A DNA stretch of 64,000 bases from Hydrotalea sp. (GCA_022402565.1 JAKRSC010000026.1:62001-126000), one strand, 5' to 3'. Shown: positions 51,161 to 61,330, numbered from the stretch's first letter. Numbers and translations: made by a program. Notes: generated by a model not told the origin, from the letters alone.

Positions 51161-53653
51161 TTGCAATACAATTCAGTCAAATTGGATTTCAAAGATTCTA
51201 AAGGTTACAAGGTAGTCGAACATTGGCTACAAAAAAGAGGTTGGCAACCTTTTTCTTTTCAGTACGAGACATGGGAATCTATATGGTCTGAAAAACATGG
51301 CTTGGTGAATGCCCCAACAGGTTGCGGGAAAACCTTTTCTGTTTTTTTAGGTGCGGTTATTCAATATATCAATGAACATCCGAACGATTGGCAAACAAGA
51401 GGGCATAAAGAATTATACCTACTATGGGTCACTCCATTAAGAGCGCTGGCTAAAGATATTGTTAGAGCTATGGAGGAAGCAGTACAAGAAATTGGACTTC
51501 CGTGGAAAATAGCTATGCGCAATGGTGACACTGAAACAACTGAAAGACAAAAACAAAAAAAGAATCCACCTCAAGTTTTAGTTATCACGCCTGAAAGTCT
51601 CCACTTACTTATTGCGCAAAAAAAACATCTCACATTTTTTGAAGGTATTGCTTGTGTTGCAGTAGATGAATGGCACGAACTCATTGGCAGCAAAAGAGGG
51701 GTTCAAACCGAATTAGCTATATCACATCTTGTTCACAATAGCAAGCGCTCATTACTAGTTTGGGGTATCAGTGCAACCATTGGTAATCTTGAGGAGGCTG
51801 CAGAGGTATTGCTGCATCCTGTTCGAGCACAGTCTTGGAAACTTATTCGAGCAGAATTAGATAAAAGAATTGAAATCATATCAATCATTCCCGATGAAAT
51901 TGAAACTTACCCTTGGGCAGGGCATTTGGGTATTAAACTAGCAGAGCAGCTCATTCCAATTATTGAAAGCAGTCGTACCACTCTGTTGTTCATCAATACC
52001 AGAAGCATGAGTGAAATTTGGTACCAGAAAATTTTAGAGCTTGCTCCGCAACTTGCGGGCGCTATGGCTTTACATCATGGTAGCATAGAAAAAGAGTTGA
52101 GGGTTTGGGTAGAAGAAGCTTTACATCAAGAAGTATTAAAATTGGTTGTATGTACAGCCAGCTTAGATCTTGGGGTTGACTTCAGACCAGTGGATACAGT
52201 TATACAAGTAGGCTCTCCTAAAGGAGTATCACGATTTTTACAAAGAGCAGGAAGAAGTGGCCACCAGCCAGGTGCGATTAGTAAAATATTTTTCCTGCCA
52301 ACGCACTCACTTGAATTAATGGAAGCTGCTGCTTTAAAGTCGGCACTCTCCTACCAACATATTGAAGCCAAACAACCCTTGCAACTTTGCTTTGATGTAT
52401 TAGTCCAGTATTTATGTACTCTGGCAACAGGTGATGGTTTTGAAGCAGAAGATGCATTCAAGGAAATTCAGAATACGTTTTGTTTTCAAGATATCAGTCA
52501 AGAAGAGTGGCACGAATTGCTACATCTAATTACAAAAGGCGGCAACTCATTGCAAGCTTATGATGAGTTTAGAAAAGTGGAAATAGAAGATACAAAATAC
52601 ATCATTAAAAACAGAAGAATTGCACTTAGACACAGAATGAATATTGGCACCATTGTTAGTGATGCTTTACTGAAAGTGAAAACTATTCAAGGAAAATACC
52701 TTGGCACCATTGAAGAATGGTTTGTCAGCAAACTTGAACCGGGTACGGTTTTTACACTGGCAGGAAGAAACTTGGAATTGATTGGAATGAAAGACATGAC
52801 TGCAATTGTTAAGCCATCAAAATCAAAAAAATCACTGGTGCCCAGTTGGATGGGTGGAAGGATGCCGCTCTCTGCTAATTTAGGAGTACTACTTCGCCAA
52901 ACCTTAAATTTGGTGCACGAACAATCTTTCAATGATTGGCCCATAGAACTTCAGGCTTTACAGCATTTATTTGAAATCCAACAAGACTTATCGCATATAC
53001 CTCATAAAGATGAATTATTAATAGAATACATCGCAACCAAAGATGGATATCATTTATTTGTACATCCTTTTGAAGGTAGACTGGTGCATGAAGCAATGGC
53101 AGCAATTGTTGCTTATCGAATTAGCCTTATTCAGCCAATTACTTTTTCAATTGCTATGAATGATTATAGCTTTGAGCTATTAAGTGACCAACCCTTACCT
53201 ATTGACGAACTCGATCTCTATAGCTTGTTCTCAACAAAACAACTCTTACTAGATATTCAAAAAAGTGTGAATGCCGCTGAAATGGCTAAACGTAAGTTCA
53301 GAGATATTGCAGTCATTGGCGGACTCATCTTTCAAGGTTTTCCGGGAGAGCAAAAAAAAGCCAGACACCTACAGTCATCAGCGTCTCTTTTGTTTCAAGT
53401 GTTTCAAGAGTACGAACCAAATAATGTATTACTCCGACAAGCCTATCAGGAAGTATTTGACCAACAAATGGAAGAACAAAGACTACGACAAGCACTCGAT
53501 AGAATACAATCGTCTGAAATCATTTTGAAAAAACCAACCAGGTTAACGCCCTTCTCCTTTCCTGTGAAAGTGGACGGATTAAATAGAGAAAATTTAAGTT
53601 CAGAAAAACTAGAAGACAGGGTTAAAAGAATGCAAGAACAACTTAAAAAATAA
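51161..53653 (+). CDS. ligase-associated DNA damage response DEXH-box helicase (Lhr-like)
   Basis: 830 residues, superfamily 2. Walker A A-P-T-G-C-G-K-T (residues 47-54), motif II V-D-E-W-H-E (a DEWH variant), W-G-I-S-A-T motif III, and Q-R-A-G-R-S-G-H motif VI are present, followed by the Lhr-specific winged-helix and core regions. The family works with a ligase, an exonuclease and PdeM in DNA repair. It begins at a TTG right after the cytochrome stop (another TTG is at 51182); no in-frame ATG gives a complete helicase. PdeM follows 18 bases later; the ligase and exonuclease genes are not in the window. Confidence 0.92.
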   Translation: MQYNSVKLDFKDSKGYKVVEHWLQKRGWQPFSFQYETWESIWSEKHGLVNAPTGCGKTFSVFLGAVIQYINEHPNDWQTRGHKELYLLWVTPLRALAKDIVRAMEEAVQEIGLPWKIAMRNGDTETTERQKQKKNPPQVLVITPESLHLLIAQKKHLTFFEGIACVAVDEWHELIGSKRGVQTELAISHLVHNSKRSLLVWGISATIGNLEEAAEVLLHPVRAQSWKLIRAELDKRIEIISIIPDEIETYPWAGHLGIKLAEQLIPIIESSRTTLLFINTRSMSEIWYQKILELAPQLAGAMALHHGSIEKELRVWVEEALHQEVLKLVVCTASLDLGVDFRPVDTVIQVGSPKGVSRFLQRAGRSGHQPGAISKIFFLPTHSLELMEAAALKSALSYQHIEAKQPLQLCFDVLVQYLCTLATGDGFEAEDAFKEIQNTFCFQDISQEEWHELLHLITKGGNSLQAYDEFRKVEIEDTKYIIKNRRIALRHRMNIGTIVSDALLKVKTIQGKYLGTIEEWFVSKLEPGTVFTLAGRNLELIGMKDMTAIVKPSKSKKSLVPSWMGGRMPLSANLGVLLRQTLNLVHEQSFNDWPIELQALQHLFEIQQDLSHIPHKDELLIEYIATKDGYHLFVHPFEGRLVHEAMAAIVAYRISLIQPITFSIAMNDYSFELLSDQPLPIDELDLYSLFSTKQLLLDIQKSVNAAEMAKRKFRDIAVIGGLIFQGFPGEQKKARHLQSSASLLFQVFQEYEPNNVLLRQAYQEVFDQQMEEQRLRQALDRIQSSEIILKKPTRLTPFSFPVKVDGLNRENLSSEKLEDRVKRMQEQLKK

Positions 53654-53671
53654 TACACAGATATTTGCAAA

Positions 53672-54325
53672 ATGCAACTCAAGGAAGTAGAGATAGATGG
53701 AAATAAATGGCTGTTATCGTCGAACAGGGTTTTATTTTGGGAACAACAAAATGCGCTCCTATTAGCAGATGCTCATTTAGGAAAGACTGGTCATTTTAGA
53801 AAAGAAGGTATTGGCATTCCCCAAGACGTATATCAAAAAGATTTACATAGACTATTCGACTGTATACATTTTTTTCAAACAAAACATGTTTGGATTATAG
53901 GAGATCTTTTTCATAGCCATGGTAATAAGGAACTCGATCTTTTTTTGAAATGGAGAAAAGACTTTAAGAAAATAGAATTCCATTTAGTAAAAGGCAACCA
54001 TGATATTCTTCCAAAACAATGGTATGAAGATGCCAATATACAACTGCATACCAAAGAGGTTGTTATAGGTAATATTGAACTTACACATGATCCTAAAGAT
54101 TATGTAGATCCAGAAAAGTATTCTCTTTCAGGTCACGTGCATCCCGGAGTGCTCATTAAAGGTTTAGGCCGACAAAAACTTCGTTTTCCTTGTTTTTATT
54201 TTGGGCAAAAACAAGGGCTTCTCCCAGCATTTGGTGAGTTTACAGGATTGTTCACAATTGAAACTGAGTCCAATGACAAATGCTTTGCTATAGTTAATCA
54301 TGAATTGATTCCCATATCATGTTAA
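53672..54325 (+). CDS. pdeM: ligase-associated DNA damage response endonuclease PdeM
   Basis: 217 residues, calcineurin-type metallophosphoesterase. L-L-A-D-A-H-L-G-K, G-D-L-F-H-S, G-N-H-D and S-G-H-V-H-P-G supply the two-metal site. The PdeM family is encoded next to the Lhr-type helicase, as here, and acts in DNA repair. No signal peptide. It overlaps the HDAC-like gene by seven bases. The family call rests on the helicase pairing and motifs. Confidence 0.88.
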   Translation: MQLKEVEIDGNKWLLSSNRVLFWEQQNALLLADAHLGKTGHFRKEGIGIPQDVYQKDLHRLFDCIHFFQTKHVWIIGDLFHSHGNKELDLFLKWRKDFKKIEFHLVKGNHDILPKQWYEDANIQLHTKEVVIGNIELTHDPKDYVDPEKYSLSGHVHPGVLIKGLGRQKLRFPCFYFGQKQGLLPAFGEFTGLFTIETESNDKCFAIVNHELIPISC

Positions 54326-55221
54326 AAATTGCTTTCGATCCAATATATGCGCATCCATTACCAGAGGGACACCGCTTCCCAATGGTGAAGTATGAGCTCA
54401 TACCTGAACAGTTGCTTTATGAAGGAAGTATCACAGAGGAAAATCTTTTCAGACCAAAAGCCTGTTCCTCAGAAATTATTTTACAAACACATTCACCAAT
54501 TTATTACCAAAAACTCATTGATCAAACACTCACAGCTTCTGAACAAAGAAAAATTGGATTTCCGCAATCACCTGAATTAACTTTAAGAGAAAGAATCATC
54601 ACCCAAGGAACAATAGACTGTGCTATATATGCTTTAAAGTATGGAGTAGCTATGAATATTGCTGGAGGCACACACCATTCATTCTATGATAGAGGGGAAG
54701 GATTTTGTTTACTAAATGATATGGCTGTAGCTGCAAACTATCTACTAACTCAGCATCTCGCAAAACGTGTTCTAATCATCGATTTAGATGTTCATCAAGG
54801 TAATGGAACAGCCAGCTTGTTTTCAAACAATGAGCAAGTGTATACTTTTAGTATGCATGGTGCCCACAACTATCCCTTTCATAAAGAGCAAAGCGACTGC
54901 GACGTTCCATTGGTAGATGGAATTCAAGATTCTGAATATCTTTATTTGTTAGCCTTACATTTAGAAAGAATAATAAATACTTTCAATCCAGATTTTGCTT
55001 TTTATCTATCGGGGGTTGATATTCTTGAAACCGACAAATTCGGTAAACTTAAAGTAACCATGCAGGGCTGCGCAAAAAGAGATGAATTTGTGTTTTCTAC
55101 CTTAAAACAAAAAGGTATACCCGTTGCAGTTGCCATGGGCGGGGGCTACTCTCCCAAAGTGAAGGATATTGTTGATGCACATTGCCAGACTTTCCGACTT
55201 GCACAAAGCATTTATGACTGA
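54319..55221 (+). CDS. histone deacetylase family hydrolase (HDAC-like)
   Basis: 300 residues, arginase/deacetylase fold. G-G-T-H-H-S-F-Y-D-R-G-E-G-F-C-L-L-N-D (residues 113-131), D-L-D-V-H-Q-G-N-G-T, G-V-D-I-L-E-T-D and M-G-G-G-Y-S carry the zinc ligands and catalytic His pair. Bacterial members deacetylate acetylpolyamines, acetoin-related compounds or proteins; the substrate is open. It overlaps pdeM by seven bases, so it is probably co-translated, which is not part of the known ligase-associated set. Confidence 0.88.
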   Translation: MLKIAFDPIYAHPLPEGHRFPMVKYELIPEQLLYEGSITEENLFRPKACSSEIILQTHSPIYYQKLIDQTLTASEQRKIGFPQSPELTLRERIITQGTIDCAIYALKYGVAMNIAGGTHHSFYDRGEGFCLLNDMAVAANYLLTQHLAKRVLIIDLDVHQGNGTASLFSNNEQVYTFSMHGAHNYPFHKEQSDCDVPLVDGIQDSEYLYLLALHLERIINTFNPDFAFYLSGVDILETDKFGKLKVTMQGCAKRDEFVFSTLKQKGIPVAVAMGGGYSPKVKDIVDAHCQTFRLAQSIYD

Positions 55222-55325
55222 TATAACTCCAGTGTTTATTTTTTTCTAAACGCTAACATATTTTTAGCAATTTGTTTTGAAATCTAGCACGAGAATTGGA
55301 ACATATGTATAAAAACAAATTACAT

Positions 55326-56240
55326 ATGAAACCAATAACATTACTCTTAACCGCCGTTGTTGCAGGTACGCTCAGTTCCTGTACCGTTATTCGACAAGGG
55401 GAGGTGGGCGTTAAACGCCGCCTCGGAAAAATTGATCCAGTTACTGTTGAACAAGGTCCGAGGGGATACAACTTATTTACAACAAAAATTTTGAAAATCC
55501 CAACTCGCGTTGTTAACCTCAATCTTAAGCCTGCATTGCCCTCAAAAGAAGGTTTGACAATTGATTCAGAAATCTCCATTCTGTATCGCATTAAACCAGA
55601 GTCTGCTCCAAAAATTGTACAAGAAATTGGCTTAGACTATGAATCGGAAGTTATTCTTCCTGTATTTAGATCTGCATCAGCAGACGTTACTGCAAAGTTT
55701 TTAGCTAAAGACATGCACAGTGGTGAGCGTATGCAAATTGAAAACGCCATTAAAAAACACATGTCAGAAGTGTTAGAGAAAAAAGGATTTATTATTGAGA
55801 ACGTCCTCATGAAGTCGATTCGTCTCCCAGCAGGACTAGCTAGAGCTATTGAAGAAAAACTTCAGGCTGAACAAGATGCACAAAGAATGGAGTTCTTAAA
55901 AGAAAGAGAACAAAGAGATGCAGAAAGAAGAATTATTGAAGCTGAAGGTAAAAAGCAGATAGCGAGAATTCAAGCGGAAGGTGAAAAACAAGCCACTATT
56001 ATTCAAGCTGAAGCAAGAAAACAAACCATTGAAATTGAAGCAGAAGGTAAAGCAAATGCTATGCGTATTGAAGCAGATGCTACAAGAAGAGCCAATGATA
56101 CTATTAATAAAACGTTGACACCACAGGTACTTAAGCTTCGTCAAATTGAAGCATTTAGATTACTTTCTAACTCAAACAACAGTAAGCTCATTATTACAGA
56201 TGGAAAAACGCCATTCTTGAGTTTGCCAGACAAATTCTAA
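55326..56240 (+). CDS. prohibitin-family lipoprotein (SPFH)
   Basis: 304 residues. The N-terminus carries a lipoprotein signal (G-T-L-S-S-C-T-V-I) rather than the usual membrane helix, so it may be lipid-anchored. The SPFH domain (R-Q-G-E-V-G-V-K-R-R-L-G-K, G-P-R-G-Y-N-L-F) is followed by a long coiled coil rich in Ala/Glu/Gln/Arg with repeated E-A-E-G-K units (residues 180-260). I chose the ATG at 55326; ATG at 55305 and TTG at 55296 are in frame but lie before the signal peptide. A perfect terminator follows. Confidence 0.85.
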   Translation: MKPITLLLTAVVAGTLSSCTVIRQGEVGVKRRLGKIDPVTVEQGPRGYNLFTTKILKIPTRVVNLNLKPALPSKEGLTIDSEISILYRIKPESAPKIVQEIGLDYESEVILPVFRSASADVTAKFLAKDMHSGERMQIENAIKKHMSEVLEKKGFIIENVLMKSIRLPAGLARAIEEKLQAEQDAQRMEFLKEREQRDAERRIIEAEGKKQIARIQAEGEKQATIIQAEARKQTIEIEAEGKANAMRIEADATRRANDTINKTLTPQVLKLRQIEAFRLLSNSNNSKLIITDGKTPFLSLPDKF

Positions 56241-56242
56241 CT

Positions 56243-56277
56243 AAAAGAAAGCCCCGAAATATTCGGGGCTTTCTTTT
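56243..56277. terminator. bidirectional terminator between converging genes
   Basis: A perfect 16-bp stem (56243-56258 with 56262-56277) around an ATA loop. Its A-rich 5' and T-rich 3' sides let it work in both directions, for the prohibitin-like gene and the convergent DUF5916 gene. Confidence 0.92.
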
Positions 56278-58759
56278 ATGATACTTTCTTTCTTTTCAGT
56301 TTTTGATAATCTAAGAAATAGATAAGTCTAACTGTAAGCTCTTTACCTTGAGGACGACTAAACACTTCTCTCAAGTTTCTAGAATATTTGTCGAAGCCTT
56401 CGCCTGAGAAAAACATATCCTGAGGCATCCAGTTTTTCCAGCCTACAATCAAACGACTGCCATACATGAAATCCCAGGTATAAAACATATCCAAATTATA
56501 TGCATTATAATTTTCATCATTACCTGCAATAAATGGTCTATCTACCCAATTCCCTTTTGCATCTACATTAAAAAATCGATGATACTTCACATGACTCCAA
56601 TAATGTCTAGCGCGGAGTGTAATAAACATGCGTGGAGTAAAATTATACAAGGCTTGAACCAAGGTTGTAAATTCTCTCACATCTCTCCATCCAACAATTG
56701 GTTCTCCATTACTCTCTCGTCTAAATGCGTATCCAACATTACCAATATCTGTTGAGCCTGATCCATTAATAGACAAACTAAACCGATCGCTGAATCTAAA
56801 CCTCACTCCTAGACCATAATTGAAAAAATGACTTGTATCAAAAGCAGGAGAATACGCATATCCAGCTCTTGCTTCTACATACAATCTTTTTCTGCTATCT
56901 GTACTTCCATTAAAACCAAAATAATGCCATGGCATCATACGAATCATTCTTCCGGGCGTACGCAATTCAAACCAATCGTGTTGCCAAATAGGTTTACTAT
57001 CATACACAATACTTAAATCCCAAAAGTTTTTAAAGAAATAAAACGCACGAGCATCTAGCATCAGCTCTTGCCATACTCCAGGCTTATACAACGACTGGTT
57101 TCTAAAACCAACGCGATAGTTATAACTCAAAAAATTTTTAGTTGGCGTAAACTGATTGTAACTTACTTGTCCTCTAATAGTCGATTCATTAGGTGCTCTT
57201 AAAAAACCTAAATCGTTGGGGTCATACCTATCCGATTCTATAAGATGACTGAAATTGAATTGAAACTTACCGCTCACCTTTCTAAACGCTAGGTTTGTAG
57301 AAAAGCCATCGTATGGGTTCACCGAAAATATCTTACTATACCTCGCAAAACCAGCCAGATTAAAATTATTCTTTGCATCAAATAACGAAAAATCAAAAGA
57401 ACTCACATTGGCATCTCTTGCTGTTCCCGCTCTTAGTACATTCGTATTTGTGAATGTAATAGAAGACCTGTTTTTCAAAGCCTGATCTAAAACAACAATA
57501 TTGTAATTAGTTAAAGGCTCTGTTTCAATCCTCTCTGTTTTACCATCTAATGTATTTTCTAATACAGCAAAAGTGGGAGCCGAAACTGCATTGAACACTC
57601 CAATACCTAAGTTCTTTCTATTTCTTCCAGAATACTTTGAGGCATTGATTAATTGTGTTACTCCTGGGTTCTTCACAATTCGCAAATTCGGATCTTGATC
57701 CGCTCTTCTTCTTACCGAAAAATATCCCGAAGGGGTTAAACCAATTCTTCTTGAATAAAACAAACCTGCCTTATTAAATAGTTCAGTCCCTTCTGTAAAA
57801 AAAGGTCTGTTCTCCTGGAACATGACTTCAAAAGGTGATAAATTCAAAATGACATTATCTGATATAACTTGTCCAAAATCTGGTATGAGCGTACCATCAT
57901 AAGTGAAGCTTTCATTGACTCCCCACTTTATATCCATTCCACCATTGCGTAATACATCTCTTTGTACAGTTCCATCTGCTTTAGGAACGCTTCTTGCACC
58001 AGCAGTAACATAAGGAAGAAAAGACAAACGTAGGGGCGGCACAAGGTTGGTTAACCCCGTAAGATCACCAAACTGATTGACAAATCCTGCCTGATTAGGA
58101 TCTATGGGATTCCAGTAGCTGCTTTCGTTTAATCTGCGACTAAACCTTTGAAAGTTGATGCCCCAATTTTGCACCTCTACTTTTGCAAAACGCAACGAGA
58201 TGTAAGGGATTTTCATCTCTACTGTCCAACCGTTTTCAACTATTTGAACATTGCTTTCCCAAACTGCATCCCATGAATAGTCACTCGGAGGCCCCCATCC
58301 GCCTGAAACAGCAGGAGAAACTCGTCCGTCTGTTTGAACATTACGACTGGTTACTGTAAACTGAAAACCATTTTGATCATCATTATAGGTATCAAAAAAT
58401 ACTCCAAAGAAGTCTACATCTTGGCGCTGCTCCCCATCCCTTGCAGTTAACTGTCGGCGAATGAGCTTAGGATCATCTTTTAAGAAGGCTGCTACATAAA
58501 TTGCTTCATCATCGTACAGCAGTCGAACTTCAGCAGGTAAACTAGCTGGCTTTCCAAAATCAGGCGAGTTCATCACAAAGTCTTTTGCAACAGCTGCCTT
58601 TTGCCAGACACTATCGTTGATCAATCCATCAATTTTCGGAGGTTTCGCAGTTCTTGTAGCTTGGATACTTTTTTTGGACAAACTATTGGTATTACCAGTT
58701 TGAGCAATGGAATAAATTGCAGTCAGAAAACAACATAATACCAATAAAATCTTCTTCAT
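56276..58759 (-). CDS. DUF5916 domain protein with CBM9-like N-terminus
   Basis: 827 residues with a signal peptide (MKKILLVLCCFLTAIYSIAQ). The first 230 residues have the carbohydrate-binding-module-9-like fold (I-D-G-L-I-N-D-S-V-W, V-R-L-L-Y-D-D-E-A-I-Y-V-A-A) and the rest is DUF5916, predicted to be an outer-membrane beta-barrel (many alternating strands and F-R-N-Q-S-L, final R-L-I-Y-F-L-D). Function unknown; perhaps glycan-related. A GACTTTTG near-box (58766-58773, one change) ends six bases before the ATG at 58759, another nearly leaderless start. Confidence 0.88.
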   Translation of the reverse strand: MKKILLVLCCFLTAIYSIAQTGNTNSLSKKSIQATRTAKPPKIDGLINDSVWQKAAVAKDFVMNSPDFGKPASLPAEVRLLYDDEAIYVAAFLKDDPKLIRRQLTARDGEQRQDVDFFGVFFDTYNDDQNGFQFTVTSRNVQTDGRVSPAVSGGWGPPSDYSWDAVWESNVQIVENGWTVEMKIPYISLRFAKVEVQNWGINFQRFSRRLNESSYWNPIDPNQAGFVNQFGDLTGLTNLVPPLRLSFLPYVTAGARSVPKADGTVQRDVLRNGGMDIKWGVNESFTYDGTLIPDFGQVISDNVILNLSPFEVMFQENRPFFTEGTELFNKAGLFYSRRIGLTPSGYFSVRRRADQDPNLRIVKNPGVTQLINASKYSGRNRKNLGIGVFNAVSAPTFAVLENTLDGKTERIETEPLTNYNIVVLDQALKNRSSITFTNTNVLRAGTARDANVSSFDFSLFDAKNNFNLAGFARYSKIFSVNPYDGFSTNLAFRKVSGKFQFNFSHLIESDRYDPNDLGFLRAPNESTIRGQVSYNQFTPTKNFLSYNYRVGFRNQSLYKPGVWQELMLDARAFYFFKNFWDLSIVYDSKPIWQHDWFELRTPGRMIRMMPWHYFGFNGSTDSRKRLYVEARAGYAYSPAFDTSHFFNYGLGVRFRFSDRFSLSINGSGSTDIGNVGYAFRRESNGEPIVGWRDVREFTTLVQALYNFTPRMFITLRARHYWSHVKYHRFFNVDAKGNWVDRPFIAGNDENYNAYNLDMFYTWDFMYGSRLIVGWKNWMPQDMFFSGEGFDKYSRNLREVFSRPQGKELTVRLIYFLDYQKLKRKKVS

Positions 58760-58855
58760 GGGCCGCAAAAGTCCATTTTTTTAAGCAACAGATTGTAAAT
58801 AATTGACAAACGGGCTGTTTCAACAATAAGTGAAAAAAACCTTTGTTTGTAATTA

Positions 58856-60175
58856 TTACAATCCAAATAATCCTCTGTTCAACAACTGCAATGTTTCTTT
58901 TTTGTGAACCGATGGCACCAATAAGGAAATATTATGCTCACTTCCTCCATAGCTAACCATGGTTACTGGTATAGTAGCAATGGAATGAAACAGCTTTTCA
59001 AGAATAAACTCTGTTGCTGCTATATGGTTACCCACTATGGAAACAATGGTTTGTCCTTTTTCAACTTCCACAGATCCAAATGGTTGTAATTCACGAATAA
59101 TTTCAGCTAAATGTTGTTCTTGATCAATAGTTACGGATACCGCCACTTCCGATGTTGTAATCATATCAATGGGTGTCTTGTATTTTTCAAATACCTCGAA
59201 CACCTTTCTCAAAAAACCATAGGCAAGCAACATTCGGCTGCTCTTAATTTTTACCGCAATAATTCCATCTTTAGCTGCAATTGCTTTTACACCAACACTT
59301 CCTGCCTCTTGCTGAATAACAGTACCAGCTGCTTCTGGCTGCATGGTATTCAAGAGTTTAACAGGAACTTTTTCTTGCTGCGCTGGCCAAATACAAGTTG
59401 GATGTAAAATCTTTGCTCCAAAGTAAGCAAGCTCAGCCGCTTCGTCAAAGCTCAATTGTTCAACAGGTTGGGTCTGGTCAACAATACGCGGATCGTTGTT
59501 GTGCATGCCGTCAATATCTGTCCATATTTCACAAACAGATGCATTCACAGCTGCTGCTACCAAGGAAGCTGTATAATCACTACCACCTCTTTTTAAGTTA
59601 TCTACTTCACCCCTTGCATTTCGACAGATATAACCTTGGGTTATAAATAGTGGAATGTGCGCATGCTGGTTCAATAACTGGCTCAACTTCACTTTTATAT
59701 TTCCCAACTGCGGCTCTTCATTTACATCAATGGTCATAAATTCCAAAGCAGGCAATAAAATATGATCAACACCTTGTTCTTCTAGATAGCATGAAAACAG
59801 CTTGGTGCTCATCAACTCGCCTTGAGCTAAAATGTCTTTATTCAGAGACTCACTGAAAGAAATTTTTAAGATGATGTGCAGGAATTCGAAGTGCTCACCA
59901 ATGATGGATCTTGCTTTTTCTTTAGCGTCTTCTTTTGATAACAAATCGTCAATAAATTGCTGATAATGTGCATTGAGTTGCTCAATTTTATACTTAGCTC
60001 CCTCCTTATCTCCTTGCTGAAGCAAATTGCCTATTTCAACCAAACTATTGGTTGTTCCACTTAATGCACTTAAAACAACTATTTTCTTTTCATTATCGCG
60101 GCGAATGAGTGCTGCAACCTGATGCATTCTTGCCGGCTTCCCAACACTGGTCCCCCCAAACTTCATTACTTTCAT
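58856..60175 (-). CDS. lysC: aspartate kinase
   Basis: 439 residues, monofunctional. First step of lysine, threonine and methionine synthesis. M-K-F-G-G-T-S-V-G (residues 4-12) and G-G-S-D-Y-T-A-S-L are the catalytic motifs; tandem ACT domains fill the C-terminal third (I-D-M-I-T-T-S-E-V-A-V-S-V-T and V-S-I-V-G-N-H). The ACT domains imply feedback inhibition by lysine or threonine. It has its own canonical promoter. An ALDH7-type lysine-catabolism enzyme lies elsewhere in the window. Confidence 0.95.
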   Translation of the reverse strand: MKVMKFGGTSVGKPARMHQVAALIRRDNEKKIVVLSALSGTTNSLVEIGNLLQQGDKEGAKYKIEQLNAHYQQFIDDLLSKEDAKEKARSIIGEHFEFLHIILKISFSESLNKDILAQGELMSTKLFSCYLEEQGVDHILLPALEFMTIDVNEEPQLGNIKVKLSQLLNQHAHIPLFITQGYICRNARGEVDNLKRGGSDYTASLVAAAVNASVCEIWTDIDGMHNNDPRIVDQTQPVEQLSFDEAAELAYFGAKILHPTCIWPAQQEKVPVKLLNTMQPEAAGTVIQQEAGSVGVKAIAAKDGIIAVKIKSSRMLLAYGFLRKVFEVFEKYKTPIDMITTSEVAVSVTIDQEQHLAEIIRELQPFGSVEVEKGQTIVSIVGNHIAATEFILEKLFHSIATIPVTMVSYGGSEHNISLLVPSVHKKETLQLLNRGLFGL

Positions 60176-60197
60176 AAAGTCCCCCCAATTTTTGGCG

Positions 60198-60228
60198 CAA
60201 AAGTAATGCTTCGCATGATGTCTTTCAA
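60198..60228 (-). promoter_or_regulatory. promoter of the aspartate kinase gene
   Basis: On the minus strand TTG (60226-60228), 20 bases, then TACTTTTG (60198-60205), a textbook Bacteroidota -33/-7 promoter with 22 bases between the -7 box and the ATG at 60175. Confidence 0.78.
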
Positions 60229-60248
60229 GAACTTATGAAAAAAGAACA

Positions 60249-61328
60249 TTAGAATGACAAACCCATTTTGCCGGCAATAGATTTCAAATCATTCACCACA
60301 ATATCTTGAATGGGAATTCCCTCTTTAGCTCTTTGTTCTGCAATGATTCTTTCCGGATCACCAGGTATCAGCACATGTTCATGTCCTTCAGAAGTTTTTG
60401 CAGCTCTGAAACGTTTTATCCAATTATCCATGTGCATTTTAAAATCTGAAGCTGGACGAAATGCATCAATCCGCATAGCACCTAAAAAATGTCCTAACCC
60501 TTTACCGGGCATATTTTCAGGCATGGGTACATAAGCTGGAAACGGCGGTGCCCAAGGACCATAAGAGGCACCACTTAATACTGCTGAAAAAATATCAACA
60601 ATACTTCCTAATGCATAGCCTTTATGCGAACCATGTTCTCGGTCGCTACCCAATGGCAATAAAGAACCACCTTTTTTCAAAATATTGGCATCAACTGAGC
60701 CCATTCCAAACTCATCCTGTACCCAACCCAAAGGCGCATCGGAGTTTTTCTTTTGAAGGAGTTCAAGTTTACCATTTGCAGCGGTTGTAGTAGCAAAGTC
60801 CGCAACAAAAGGAGGCTCTTCTCCTGCTGGTATACTAACCGCTATTGGATTCGTGCCAAGCATCTTTTCTGTTGAAAAAGTAGGCGCCACCAAAGCACTT
60901 GCATTGGTCATGGCCATACCAATCATATCATGCTCCAATGCCATCATAGCATGATAACCTGCAATACCAAAATGATTGCTGTTTTGTACACTCACCCAAC
61001 CCGTACCAACTTGATGGGCTTTTTCAATAGCTATTTTCATAGCATAAGGTGCAACTACCAACCCTAATCCCGCATCTCCATCAACTACTGCGGTTGAAGG
61101 TGTTTCATGAATGATTCGGATGTTTGGCGTAGTATTAATTCTGCCTGCTTCCCATAGTCGGATATAGCCACTTAACCTAGCAACACCGTGACTGTCAATT
61201 CCCCGTAAGTCGGCTGCCACCAATACTTTCGAAGCCAAGTCAGCATCATGAATACTGCAGTCCATTTGCAGAAAAACCGACTTTGTAAATTCTAATAATG
61301 TCTCGTAGCTAATTTGCTGATATATCAT
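60249..61328 (-). CDS. Ldh family oxidoreductase (malate/L-lactate/ureidoglycolate dehydrogenase type)
   Basis: 359 residues, NAD(P)-dependent. D-L-R-G-I-D-S-H-G-V-A-R-L (residues 34-46) with the catalytic His and Q-N-S-N-H-F-G-I-A-G are the signatures of the malate/L-lactate dehydrogenase fold, followed by G-T-N-P-I-A-V and H-K-G-Y-A-L-G. Members act on malate, lactate, ureidoglycolate or sulfolactate; the substrate here is unknown. It follows the FAD oxidoreductase gene after two bases, so both may serve one catabolic pathway. Confidence 0.88.
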   Translation of the reverse strand: MIYQQISYETLLEFTKSVFLQMDCSIHDADLASKVLVAADLRGIDSHGVARLSGYIRLWEAGRINTTPNIRIIHETPSTAVVDGDAGLGLVVAPYAMKIAIEKAHQVGTGWVSVQNSNHFGIAGYHAMMALEHDMIGMAMTNASALVAPTFSTEKMLGTNPIAVSIPAGEEPPFVADFATTTAANGKLELLQKKNSDAPLGWVQDEFGMGSVDANILKKGGSLLPLGSDREHGSHKGYALGSIVDIFSAVLSGASYGPWAPPFPAYVPMPENMPGKGLGHFLGAMRIDAFRPASDFKMHMDNWIKRFRAAKTSEGHEHVLIPGDPERIIAEQRAKEGIPIQDIVVNDLKSIAGKMGLSF

Positions 61329-61330
61329 TT

